A DNA stretch of 64,000 bases from Micromonospora ureilytica (GTDB lineage: Bacteria > Actinomycetota > Actinomycetes > Mycobacteriales > Micromonosporaceae): positions 1,674,001 to 1,738,000 of the forward strand of contig NZ_JADOTX010000001.1 in assembly GCF_015751765.1 (NCBI RefSeq), given 5' to 3'. How positions within the stretch are numbered: position 1 is the first letter of the stretch; each line of letters opens with the position of its first letter. A program made the translations under genes and the position numbers. The notes beneath the pieces are model-generated. The model had not been told where the DNA came from. It worked only from the letters and a program-made list of their open reading frames with translations, and made no database searches. Below are positions 34,212-42,577 of this stretch, in pieces.

Positions 34212-35717
34212 CACCGCGATCAGCAGCCACGACAACCAGAGCCGCCCGGTCTGGCTACCGACGCGCGGCGGCGCGGGCGGCTGGCTGTCCCGCCCGAGAG
34301 CGACCGGCTCGGTGACGGTGGCCTTCGCCACCGGCGAGGCCGGTCCTCGGTTCGGTTCGTGGAACCGCTCGGGCACGGCACGAACCAGCAGGTTCGCGAT
34401 GAACCCGATGGCGAGGATGACGACCATGGTGAACAGCGCGGGCCGGTACGCCGCCGCGGTTAGGGTGCCGGGCTTGCCCTGCGTGTCGAGGATCCCGTTG
34501 ACGATCAGCGGGCCGGCGACGCCCGCGGCCGACCAGGCGGTGAGGATCCGGCCGTGGATGGCCCCGACCTGGAAGGTGCCGAACAGGTCACGCAGGTAGG
34601 CGGGCATGGTGGCGAAGCCGCCGCCGTAGAAGGAGATGATCGCGGCGGCGATCAGCACGAAGACCGCGGTCGCGGAGTGGCCGGCCACGGCGAGCAGCAG
34701 GTACAGCACCATGCCGACGCCGAGGTAGACCATGTAGATGGGCTTTCGGCCGATCAGGTCGGACGTTGTCGACCAGACGAACCGCCCGGCCATGTTGAAC
34801 AGCGACAGCACTCCCACGAAACCGGCCGCTGCTGTCACCGAGACCGTGGTGGCGGTCCCGTTGTCCCGGAAGAAGTCCTGGATCATCGGGCTTGCCTGCT
34901 CCAGGATGCCGATGCCGGCGGTGACGTTGCAGAACAGCACGATCCACAGCAACCAGAACGACCGGGTACGCACGGCGTTCGACGCGGACACGCTCGCCGT
35001 CGTCACCAGAGGTCGGGCGGCGACGCTCGCGGGGTCGAACCCGGCGGGCCGCCAGTCCGGCGCCGGAACTCGAACGTTGAACGGGCCGAACATCATGATC
35101 ACGAAATAGCCGATGCCGAACGTGACGAAGAGCGCCACGAGGGCATGTCCCGACGCGACGGCGGCCGGGTTGTCGGGGTTGTAGCCGGAGTCGTAGAGGG
35201 AGAGCAGTTGGCGCGCGAGCGGGCCGGCGACCAGGGCGCCGCCGCCGAACCCCATGATGGCCAGCCCGGTGGCGAGGCCGGGGCGGTCCGGGAACCACTT
35301 GATCAGTGTGGAGACGGGCGAGATGTAGCCGATGCCGAGCCCGATGCCGCCGATGACGCCGTATCCGAGGTAGAGGAGCCAGAGTTGTTGGGTCGCGATG
35401 CCGAGCGCGCCGACCAGGAACCCGACGGCCCAGAAACACGCCGAGACGAACATCGCCCGGCGCGGCCCGTTCCGCTCCACCCAACGGCCACCCACCGCCG
35501 CCGACGAACCCAGCATGACGATGGCGATGCTGAAGATCGCCCCGATCGCCGTCTGGCTGACGTCGAAGTGCGCGATGAGGGAGTTCTTGTAGACACTCGT
35601 CGCGTAGACCTGGCCGATGCAGACGTGCACGGCCAGTGCCGCGGTCGGGATGAGCCAGCGGCTGTATCCCGGGGGAGCGACAGTGTGCCGGGGATCGAAG
35701 ACCGACAGCATGGGCAT
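34152..35717 (-). CDS. OFA (oxalate/formate antiporter) family MFS transporter
   Basis: A 521-aa, about 12-helix transporter. The opening WLIPTAALAVHVCIGQVYATSVYKNSL (in part), the motif GGIGLGIGYISPVSTLIKWFPDRPGLATG (in part) and YGGGFATMPAYLRDLFGT are characteristic of the oxalate/formate antiporter family. The ATG at 35717 is preceded by AGGAGGTGTG. The family includes carriers for formate, oxalate and other small carboxylates, and its position tail-to-tail with a formate dehydrogenase suggests formate exchange, although many OFA members have unknown substrates. The 3' end overlaps the membrane subunit gene by 60 bases. Confidence 0.88.
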   Translation of the reverse strand: MPMLSVFDPRHTVAPPGYSRWLIPTAALAVHVCIGQVYATSVYKNSLIAHFDVSQTAIGAIFSIAIVMLGSSAAVGGRWVERNGPRRAMFVSACFWAVGFLVGALGIATQQLWLLYLGYGVIGGIGLGIGYISPVSTLIKWFPDRPGLATGLAIMGFGGGALVAGPLARQLLSLYDSGYNPDNPAAVASGHALVALFVTFGIGYFVIMMFGPFNVRVPAPDWRPAGFDPASVAARPLVTTASVSASNAVRTRSFWLLWIVLFCNVTAGIGILEQASPMIQDFFRDNGTATTVSVTAAAGFVGVLSLFNMAGRFVWSTTSDLIGRKPIYMVYLGVGMVLYLLLAVAGHSATAVFVLIAAAIISFYGGGFATMPAYLRDLFGTFQVGAIHGRILTAWSAAGVAGPLIVNGILDTQGKPGTLTAAAYRPALFTMVVILAIGFIANLLVRAVPERFHEPNRGPASPVAKATVTEPVALGRDSQPPAPPRVGSQTGRLWLSWLLIAVLLGYGIVQTAITAAKLFTG

Positions 35718-35847
35718 CGTCCACACCTCCTGCGGCTGAGTTGGGCCGCGACGTTGCCGAGCTGTCCGACCCGGCAGTTGGCCGAGCGGCGCCGCCGCAG
35801 TGGCGGCCCGGCGCACGTCTGGCGTCAGCCGATTACCGGCTCTACCT

Positions 35848-35858
35848 CACGTTACGTG
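35848..35858. promoter_or_regulatory. Small palindrome CACGTTACGTG upstream of the OFA transporter
   Basis: CACG and CGTG flank TTA in the 233-base gap upstream of the OFA gene, about 130 bases before its start. It could be an operator; nothing else supports this. Confidence 0.2.
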
Positions 35859-35885
35859 TCTGTCGGTTCACGCCATGCTGTTACC

Positions 35886-35935
35886 AAAAAACGCGAGCAG
35901 CGGCGTGGGGCCGGCCGACACCGGCCGTGCCCCAC
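35886..35935 (-). terminator. Hairpin plus T run after the VOC gene (minus strand)
   Basis: GTGGGGCCGGCCG at 35905-35917 pairs with CGGCCGTGCCCCAC at 35922-35935, with one bulged base. On the minus strand it is followed after about a dozen bases by six T residues (A run at 35886-35891). It lies just beyond the stop of the VOC gene. Confidence 0.6.
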
Positions 35936-35950
35936 GTCGCCCGTGTGGGC

Positions 35951-36457
35951 TCACTCGCTGCGGGCGAAGCCACCCTTCGGCGCGATGATCTCCAGGTTCG
36001 TGCCGTCCGGGTCGTTGAAGTACGCGACCTCGGTGCCGACCGCCGCCTCCGGGTTCACCTCGCCGGACGCGAACGTGTACGGCTGCCCGAGGAACTCGAA
36101 CCCGGCCTCGCTCATCCGGTCGTAGACCGCGCGTACGTCCTCCACGTGGAAGCACAGGTGCATCGAGCCGGGCCGGTTGGCGGCCACCTGGGCGGCGTCG
36201 CCGACCGGCTCCTGGAACTGGATCAGGTCGATCCCGAGGTTGTCGAGGTTGAACGTGGCGTACCGCAGCTTCGTCGTCGGCAAGCCCTGCGACTGGGCGA
36301 ACCCGGCGCCGTGCATGCTTTCGTCCCGGACGACCGGTTCCGCGCCGAGCAGGGCCTGATAGAACGCGACCGAGCGGTCGAGGTCACTCACCGCGATCCC
36401 GACGTGCGCGGCCTTCTTCAGCCCGATGGACACGGTCGAGGGATTGGGGAATGCCAT
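35951..36457 (-). CDS. VOC family (glyoxalase-like) protein
   Basis: A 168-aa single-domain vicinal-oxygen-chelate protein: AAHVGIAVSDLDRSVAFYQALLGAEP at the N-terminus, GSMHLCFHVEDVRAVYDRM in the second half, and the closing YFNDPDGTNLEIIAP. His and Glu residues at the usual metal-ligand positions are present (HVGI, MHLCF, NLEII), as in methylmalonyl-CoA epimerase-like or lyase-type members. Substrate unknown. Ends at a good terminator; monocistronic. A purine-rich ribosome site (GGAGAG) precedes the ATG. Confidence 0.88.
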   Translation of the reverse strand: MAFPNPSTVSIGLKKAAHVGIAVSDLDRSVAFYQALLGAEPVVRDESMHGAGFAQSQGLPTTKLRYATFNLDNLGIDLIQFQEPVGDAAQVAANRPGSMHLCFHVEDVRAVYDRMSEAGFEFLGQPYTFASGEVNPEAAVGTEVAYFNDPDGTNLEIIAPKGGFARSE

Positions 36458-36548
36458 CCTGACTCTCCTTACCAGCGCTCTTCGTCGCCTTGTTGATGCT
36501 GATCTTCCTGCCGTACCCCGGGCGGGATCAGTTCATGCGACGTCGCTG

Positions 36549-37073
36549 TCAGGCCCGTTCGACCCGCGCGTGCTGGTGATCGGTCAGCCGTAGCCCCACA
36601 CCACGGACGACATCGATGGTGGCCCGGGTGCCCAGGTCGTGCAGCTTGCGGCGTAGCCGCTTCACCAGCGACTGCACGTCCGCCTTGCGTTCGCGCCCCT
36701 CGTCACGCCAGACCGACCGGTGCAACTCGGCGTAGCTCCAGACCCGGGCCGGCTCGGTGATCAGGCAGGTCAGCAGGTCGTGTTCCAGGCGGGTGAGGTC
36801 GATCTCGCGTTCTCCGCAGCGGGCGCTGGAGCGGGCCGAGTCGATCACCAGGGCGGCGACCGGCGCCGGTTCGGACGGGGCGGCGACCTGTTGCGGAGCG
36901 GCGATCAGCCGGCGCAGCTCGTCGAGGTCGGCCACCAGCAGCAGCGGCGCGATGCCGTCGAGAAGTTCCGCGAGCCGGATGCGCTCGGCCGGCGACGGAG
37001 TCACAGCGATCAGCAGTGGGAACGGCTCGTCGGCCGGATCACCCCTGTTCACCGTTGCCTCGTCCTCGGCCAC
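36549..37073 (-). CDS. Winged-helix (OmpR-type) DNA-binding protein without receiver domain, copy 1
   Basis: A 174-aa protein. Its C-terminal 90 residues form an OmpR/PhoB winged helix: EREIDLTRLEHDLLTCLITEPARVWSYAELHRSVW, here split by the recognition loop, then LVKRLRRKLHDLG and VRGVGLRL. The N-terminal part (LLIAVTPSPAERIRLAELLDGIAPLLLV) has a receiver-like alpha/beta start but is too short and has no phosphoacceptor pocket. The GTG at 37073 with AGGTGG upstream is the best start; a longer frame exists. A close relative (41811-42317) lies on the other side of the adjacent giant protease gene, pointing to a shared regulatory task. Confidence 0.78.
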   Translation of the reverse strand: MAEDEATVNRGDPADEPFPLLIAVTPSPAERIRLAELLDGIAPLLLVADLDELRRLIAAPQQVAAPSEPAPVAALVIDSARSSARCGEREIDLTRLEHDLLTCLITEPARVWSYAELHRSVWRDEGRERKADVQSLVKRLRRKLHDLGTRATIDVVRGVGLRLTDHQHARVERA

Positions 37074-37191
37074 CGCACCACCTGGGATCGATGGGCATCC
37101 CTGCCCAGCTCTCGTCACGGTACTGACAATGATTGGCAAGCGCGCCGCCAGCCAGGGCAACTCTTAGCGACAAGTTGCTCACGGCAAGTTC

Positions 37192-37219
37192 TTGATCGTC
37201 CGTTCTTCTCGATCATAGT
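37192..37219 (+). promoter_or_regulatory. Candidate promoter of the subtilase gene
   Basis: TTGATC (37192-37197) and CATAGT (37214-37219) are separated by 16 bases and lie about 50 bases before the first start codon, in the 197-base gap shared with the divergent regulator. The same gap contains several GGCAA/CAAGTT-like short repeats (37130-37190) that could be regulator sites. Confidence 0.35.
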
Positions 37220-37270
37220 GTCCACTCGGGCAACCGGCGTGACCCGCGCGGTGCATGGGGGAGGTCCACC

Positions 37271-40200
37271 ATGGCCCATTACACCCTGGGTCGTTTGAGG
37301 GAGGCAGCACCGATGTTCAGACGTCCACAATGGCGGCGCGCAGCCAGATCACTGGTGAGCGCCGGCGCGGCGACGATCCTCGCCGCGACATGCTTGGCCA
37401 CCATCGGCTCGGGCGCGCAGGCCGCGCCCGGCGGTTCGATGGGGGCGGGCGCCTCGACCGGGGACAAGATCCGACCGGAGCTCGCCAAGCAGCTCCAGGC
37501 CAAGAGTGAAGGGGACTTCTGGATCCGGTTCAAGGACCGGGCGGACCTGAGCAAGGCCAGCGCCATCAAGGACTGGTCGAAGCGTGGAACGGCGGTGGCG
37601 GACGCGCTGCGCAAGACCGCCGCCGCAAGCCAGGGCAAGATCCGAGCCGACCTCGACAGCTCGGGCACGAAGTACCAGACCTTCTGGGCCACCAACGCCA
37701 TAAAGGTGAACAGCGGCTCGCTGGCGATGGCCCAGAAGTTCGCCGGGCACTCGGAGGTCGAGGGCCTCTACGCCCCGGTCGCCTACAAGGTGCCGGAAAC
37801 GATCAAGGGCTCCGACGAGAAGACCGTGAACGCCCTGGAGTGGGGCATCGCCAACATCAACGCCGACGACGTCTGGTCCCAGTACGGCGTCAAGGGCGAG
37901 GGCGTCACCATCGCGAACATCGACACCGGGGTGCAGTTCAACCACCCGGCGCTGGTGAACTCCTACCGGGGCAACAACGGTGACGGGACGTTCGACCACA
38001 ACTACAACTGGTTCAACGCCGCCGAGGCCACCGGGGCCTGCGCGACCGCCCCCTGCGACGACGACGGCCACGGTACGCACACGATGGGCACCATGGCCGG
38101 CTCCGACGGCGCGAACCAGATCGGTGTCGCCCCCGGGGTCAAGTGGATCGCGGCGAACGGTTGCTGCCCCAGTGACGCCGCTCTGGTCGAATCCGGTCAG
38201 TGGATGCTCGAGCCGCTGGACCTCAACGGTCAGAACGCGGACGCGAGCAAGCGACCCAACATCATCAACAACTCGTGGGGCACCGAGGACCCGTCCAACG
38301 AGCCGTTCATGGAGGACGTGACGAACGCCTGGACCGCGTCCGGGATCTTCGGCACCTGGTCCAACGGCAACAACGGGCCGGCCTGCCAGACCAGTGGCTC
38401 GCCGGGCAGCCTCGTCAGCAACTACTCGACCGGCGCGTACGACGTCAACAACAACATCGCCGGCTTCTCCTCCCGCGGCGCCGGCCAGAACGGCGAGATC
38501 AAGCCCAACATCTCCGCGCCGGGCGTGAACGTCCGGTCCAGCCTTCCGGGCAGCGGGTACGGCACTGCCAGCGGCACCTCGATGGCCGCACCGCACCTCG
38601 CGGGCGCGATCGCGCTGCTGTACTCGGCGGCACCGACGCTGGTCGGTGACGTCAACGCCACCCGTGCGCTGCTCAACGGCGCCGCCATCGACAAGGCCGA
38701 CGACCAGTGTGGTGGCACCGCGGCTGACAACAACGTCTACGGCGAAGGCCGACTCGACGCCCTCGCGTTGCTCAACGCCGCCCCGACCGGCGACATCGGC
38801 ACACTGGCCGGCACGGTCACCGACGCGACCTCCGGCGCCCCGATCGCCGGCGCGACACTGACGCTCACCGGCCCGTCCGAGCGTGAGCTGACCACCGGTG
38901 CCGACGGCAAGTTCTCCACCCAGCTCCCCACCGGCGACTACCAGGTCGCCGTCGCGGCGTTCGGGTACGGCAGCACCACCAGGACGGCAACTGTCGCCAA
39001 GGGCGCGACCACGACGCTCAACGTCGCCCTCACGGCGGTGCCGAGTGTCAACGTCACCGGAGCGGTCACCGACGGCTCCGGCCACGGCTGGCCGTTGTAC
39101 GCGAAGGTGACCGTCACGGGCGTGTCCGGCGTCTACGACTACACCACCCCGTCGAACGGCCGCTACAGCATCAAGCTGCCGGCCGGGCAGACGTACACCC
39201 TGAAGTACGAGTCGCAGTACCCGGGCTACCAGACCGTCACCAAGGAGGTCGTGGTCGGCTCGGGCAACACCACCGCCAACGTCGCCGTGCCGGTGGACAC
39301 CAGCGTCTGCACCACCGCGCCCGGTTACACGACCGGCTCCGACGGTGAGTACGAGACCTTCGACGCCACGACCACCCCGGCCGGCTGGACCGTCGTGGAC
39401 AACGCGGGCAGCGGTCAGGTCTGGAAGTTCACCGACGACGGCGACCGGGGCAACCTGACCGGCGCCAGCGGCAACTTCGCGATGATCGACAGTGACGCGT
39501 ACGGAGCGGGCACCAGCCAGGACAGCTCCCTGGTCAGCCCGGTGGTCAACCTGACCAGCGTCGCGGCCCCGGTCATTCGGTTCAACCAGGACTTCAACCA
39601 GCTCAACGACGACACCGCCGACGTCGACCTGAGCATCGACGGCGGTGCCACCTGGACCAACGTGCTCCGGCAGGAGACGGACGTCCGGGGACCGAAGCTG
39701 ACCGAGATCCCGATCCCGCAGGCGGCCGGTCAGGCACAGGTGCAGGTTCGGTTCCACTACTACGACGCCTCGTACGACTGGTGGTGGGAGGTCGACAACG
39801 TCCTGATCGGCAGCCAGGTCACCTGCGTGCCGGTCGATGGCGGTCTGGTCGTCGGCAACGTCCGTGACAAGAACGACGACAGCTACGTCAACGGCGCCAC
39901 CGTCACCAGCAAGGACCGGCCCGCCGAGAAGGCCGTCACCGTGGCGACCCCGGACGACCCGGGGCTGGCCGACGGCTTCTACTGGATCTACTCGTCGCTC
40001 ACCGGCGAGCACCCGTTCACGGCGACCGCCGGCAACTACGTCAGCCAGACCAAGTCTGTCGACGTCGAGGCCGACTGGGCGACCACCGCGAACTTCCAGC
40101 TCGCGGCCGGTCGACTGTCGGTGACGCCGACGCAGCTGAGCGCGACGCTCCAGATGCCCAACGGCAAGACCAGCAAGTCGTTCACGGTGACCAACACCGG

Positions 40201-41737
40201 CGGCGCGCCGGTCGAGGTCAAGTTCGGTGAGCGGGACAACGGATTCGAACTCCTGCGGGCGGACGGGTCCAAGGTCACCCGGCAGCAGGTGCTCGGGTCC
40301 AGCGGCGCGCCGGAGCAGCGGCTCACCGTACCGACATCGTTCGCCGCCAAGGCGTCCGGCAAGGAGGCCAAGGCCGCCGCCGCGGCGACCGGCCCGCAGG
40401 CGGCGCCGTGGACCGACATCGCCAACTACCCGGCCACGATCATGGACAACCGGGTGGTGAACCTGGACGGCAAGGTGTATTCGCTCGGTGGCGGCGACGG
40501 TGAGGCCTCCACCACCAAGAACTACGCCTACGACCCCGGCGCGCAGACCTGGACGGCGATCGCCGACCTTCCCGGCGCGCGCAACGCCCTGACCGCGGGC
40601 GTGGTGAACGGCAAGATCATCGTCACCGGCGGCTGGTCCGATGCCGGCCCGGACTCCGCCACCTGGTCGTACGACCCGGGGGCCAACACCTGGACGGAGC
40701 TGGCTGACAACCCGGCGCCGCGGGCCGCGGCCGGTCAGGCAGTCGTCGACGGCAAGCTGTACGCGGTCGGCGGCTGCACGACGGCGGCCTGCCTGCCGAT
40801 GTCGAACAGCGTCGTCCGGTACGACCCCGGCGGTGACAAGTGGGAGACGGTGGCCAACTACCCGAAGTCGGTGGCCTTCGCCTCCTGCGGCGGGATCGAC
40901 GGCGCCCTCTACTGCACCGGCGGCAACGACGGTTCCGCCGCGCAGAAATCTAGCTACGCCTTCGACCCGGGTGCCAACACGTGGACCGCCGTCGCCGACG
41001 CTCCGGCCGACAACTGGGCCAGCTCGTACGCCGTCGCCAGCGGCAAGCTCCTCGTCGTCGGTGGCTCGCAGGGTGGGGCCATCAGCAACGCGGGCTTCGC
41101 CTTCGACCCGGCCGCCGGTTCGTGGTCCAACCTGCCGAACTCCAACACCGCCCGGTACCGCGGCGGCGCGGCGTGCGGCTTCTACAAGATCGGCGGCTCG
41201 TCCGGCAGCTTCAACGCGGCTCCGGACAGCGAGGTGCTCCCGGGCTTCGAGGGATGCTCCGAGTCGGCGGCCGACGTCAGCTGGATGACCATCGACAAGT
41301 CGGCGGTCACCCTCGCGCCGGGTGCGAAGGTCACGGTCACCGTCGGTCTGACGGCGAACGTGGACCAGCCGGGCACCTACTCCGGCGCGGTCGCGATCTC
41401 CGAGAACACCCCGTACTCGGTGGCGCCGGTCGCGGTGACCATGACCGCGAACCCCCCGAAGACCTGGGGCAAGCTCATGGGTACGGTCACCGGCACCAGC
41501 TGCCAGGGTGCGACCTCGCCGCTCACCGGCGCGGTCGTGCAGGTCGACTCGTGGGCGGCGTCGTACACCTTCGCCACCGATGCCGAGGGCAGGTACGCCT
41601 ACTGGGTGGACCGCCGCAACAACCCGCTCACGATGATCGTGGCCAAGGACGGCTGGAAGCCGCAGACCCGTCAGACCAGGATCGACACCGCGACTCCGAC
41701 TGTGGAGAACTTTGGGTTGGCGCCCATCAAGTGCTGA
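37271..41737 (+). CDS. Giant secreted subtilisin-like (S8) protease with kelch repeats
   Basis: A 1488-aa exported serine protease. A signal peptide ends near AQA (residue 51); residues about 60-175 form a propeptide. The S8 domain (about 190-505) has Asp218 in IANIDTGVQFNHP, His267 in DDGHGTHTMG and Ser437 in SGTSMAAPHLAG. Then follow carboxypeptidase-regulatory-like domains (about 510-665), a jelly-roll/MAM-like domain (about 695-840), another regulatory-like domain, a BACON-like Ig domain, about five kelch repeats (about 1040-1320; YSLGGGDGE, IIVTGGWSD, YAVGGCTT, YCTGGNDG, LVVGGSQGG), a second BACON-like domain and a final regulatory-like domain. ATG 37271 and ATG 37313 both have ribosome sites; the latter gives a more compact signal peptide. 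A 17-bp hairpin ends it. It probably degrades extracellular protein; the accessory domains suggest binding of complex substrates. Confidence 0.92.
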   Translation: MAHYTLGRLREAAPMFRRPQWRRAARSLVSAGAATILAATCLATIGSGAQAAPGGSMGAGASTGDKIRPELAKQLQAKSEGDFWIRFKDRADLSKASAIKDWSKRGTAVADALRKTAAASQGKIRADLDSSGTKYQTFWATNAIKVNSGSLAMAQKFAGHSEVEGLYAPVAYKVPETIKGSDEKTVNALEWGIANINADDVWSQYGVKGEGVTIANIDTGVQFNHPALVNSYRGNNGDGTFDHNYNWFNAAEATGACATAPCDDDGHGTHTMGTMAGSDGANQIGVAPGVKWIAANGCCPSDAALVESGQWMLEPLDLNGQNADASKRPNIINNSWGTEDPSNEPFMEDVTNAWTASGIFGTWSNGNNGPACQTSGSPGSLVSNYSTGAYDVNNNIAGFSSRGAGQNGEIKPNISAPGVNVRSSLPGSGYGTASGTSMAAPHLAGAIALLYSAAPTLVGDVNATRALLNGAAIDKADDQCGGTAADNNVYGEGRLDALALLNAAPTGDIGTLAGTVTDATSGAPIAGATLTLTGPSERELTTGADGKFSTQLPTGDYQVAVAAFGYGSTTRTATVAKGATTTLNVALTAVPSVNVTGAVTDGSGHGWPLYAKVTVTGVSGVYDYTTPSNGRYSIKLPAGQTYTLKYESQYPGYQTVTKEVVVGSGNTTANVAVPVDTSVCTTAPGYTTGSDGEYETFDATTTPAGWTVVDNAGSGQVWKFTDDGDRGNLTGASGNFAMIDSDAYGAGTSQDSSLVSPVVNLTSVAAPVIRFNQDFNQLNDDTADVDLSIDGGATWTNVLRQETDVRGPKLTEIPIPQAAGQAQVQVRFHYYDASYDWWWEVDNVLIGSQVTCVPVDGGLVVGNVRDKNDDSYVNGATVTSKDRPAEKAVTVATPDDPGLADGFYWIYSSLTGEHPFTATAGNYVSQTKSVDVEADWATTANFQLAAGRLSVTPTQLSATLQMPNGKTSKSFTVTNTGGAPVEVKFGERDNGFELLRADGSKVTRQQVLGSSGAPEQRLTVPTSFAAKASGKEAKAAAAATGPQAAPWTDIANYPATIMDNRVVNLDGKVYSLGGGDGEASTTKNYAYDPGAQTWTAIADLPGARNALTAGVVNGKIIVTGGWSDAGPDSATWSYDPGANTWTELADNPAPRAAAGQAVVDGKLYAVGGCTTAACLPMSNSVVRYDPGGDKWETVANYPKSVAFASCGGIDGALYCTGGNDGSAAQKSSYAFDPGANTWTAVADAPADNWASSYAVASGKLLVVGGSQGGAISNAGFAFDPAAGSWSNLPNSNTARYRGGAACGFYKIGGSSGSFNAAPDSEVLPGFEGCSESAADVSWMTIDKSAVTLAPGAKVTVTVGLTANVDQPGTYSGAVAISENTPYSVAPVAVTMTANPPKTWGKLMGTVTGTSCQGATSPLTGAVVQVDSWAASYTFATDAEGRYAYWVDRRNNPLTMIVAKDGWKPQTRQTRIDTATPTVENFGLAPIKC

Positions 41738-41759
41738 CGCCCGAGCGTTAGACGAACAA

Positions 41760-41796
41760 GTCCGGCCCGCCTGGTCTCCGACCAGGCGGGCCGGAC
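41760..41796. terminator. Perfect 17-bp hairpin after the subtilase gene
   Basis: GTCCGGCCCGCCTGGTC is followed by a three-base loop and its exact complement. It lies between convergent genes (subtilase, plus; winged-helix copy 2, minus) and can serve both. Confidence 0.8.
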
Positions 41797-41810
41797 CGCG
41801 TGCGGGGTGA

Positions 41811-42317
41811 TCAGACGGGGGCGAGCCGGAAGCCGACGCCGCGCACCGAGTGGATCGTCGTCGCGGCGTTGAGCCGGGCGAGCTTGCCGCGCACCCGGCG
41901 GACCACCGAGTGAATGTCGGAGCCCCGGCCCAGGTGCCGGTTGCCCCAGACCTCAAGGTGCAGGCGCTCGTAGGTCCAGACCTGGCCGGGCGCGTGCACC
42001 AGGCAGAGCAGAACATCGTGCTCCAACCGGGTCAGGTCGATCTCCTGGTCGCGCCACCGCAGCACCCGGCGGTCGGAGTCGACGGTCAGATCCGGCGGCG
42101 GTGGCTGTGGGGTCGGCGCCACCTCGGCGAGCGCCGCCCTGGCCGGGGGAGTGGGGACGGGCGGCGTCTCGACCACTCCGAGGAACTCTCGTGCCTGGTC
42201 GACGGTCGAGACGATCAGGAAGGCGTCGCTGCCGCCGAGCAGCCGGGCCAGATGCCGCCGCTCGGCCGGCGAGGATGCGATGCCGATGACCAGGCTGGCG
42301 ACTGGAATTCCCTGCAT
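41811..42317 (-). CDS. Winged-helix (OmpR-type) DNA-binding protein without receiver domain, copy 2
   Basis: A 168-aa paralogue of the protein at 36549-37073. The winged helix reads DQEIDLTRLEHDVLLCLVHAPG, then VWTYERLHLEVWGNR, VVRRVRGKLARLN and SVRGVGFRLAP. The N-terminal part starts SLVIGIASSPAERRHLARLLGG, parallel to AVTPSPAERIRLAELLDG in copy 1, and is followed by a Pro-rich linker. No receiver-domain Asp is evident. GGAAGGTGTT lies before the ATG at 42317. The two copies flank only the subtilase gene, so both are probably involved in its control or in a joint pathway. Confidence 0.78.
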   Translation of the reverse strand: MQGIPVASLVIGIASSPAERRHLARLLGGSDAFLIVSTVDQAREFLGVVETPPVPTPPARAALAEVAPTPQPPPPDLTVDSDRRVLRWRDQEIDLTRLEHDVLLCLVHAPGQVWTYERLHLEVWGNRHLGRGSDIHSVVRRVRGKLARLNAATTIHSVRGVGFRLAPV

Positions 42318-42482
42318 GTGCCAACACCTTCCGGTTCCCCAACTCACTCCGGATGGATTTTTCGCGCCGCCGACCGAAACATCGATCGGCGTCCTGACCC
42401 TAGTGGTGGCTGATCTCGGCTGGGTTAAACATCGTTGCATGTAAGCATGTGGATCTCACTTGCCGTCCAGGTCCACCCAGCT

Positions 42483-42519
42483 CCCACCGCCGACGATGCG
42501 CTTTTCCGAAGGCGGTGGG
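42483..42519 (+). promoter_or_regulatory. Leader hairpin upstream of the PAP2 operon
   Basis: CCCACCGCC (42483-42491) and GGCGGTGGG (42511-42519) form a perfect 9-bp stem around a 19-base loop, about 60 bases before the PAP2 start. There is no T run. It could be a 5'-leader structure or attenuator; just upstream the element GCATGT is repeated (42435-42450 region). Confidence 0.3.
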
Positions 42520-42577
42520 GGGCTTGTGACAGAACCAAGACAATTCGCGCACGGTGTACGGACCTGCCGGGGCGAGC

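Noticed and set aside
37349..42016. 1555-aa open frame on the minus strand across the subtilase gene
   Set aside because: It is a mirror of GC-biased third positions of the real gene; the translation is Arg/Gly/Val/Asp-rich with no recognisable domain.
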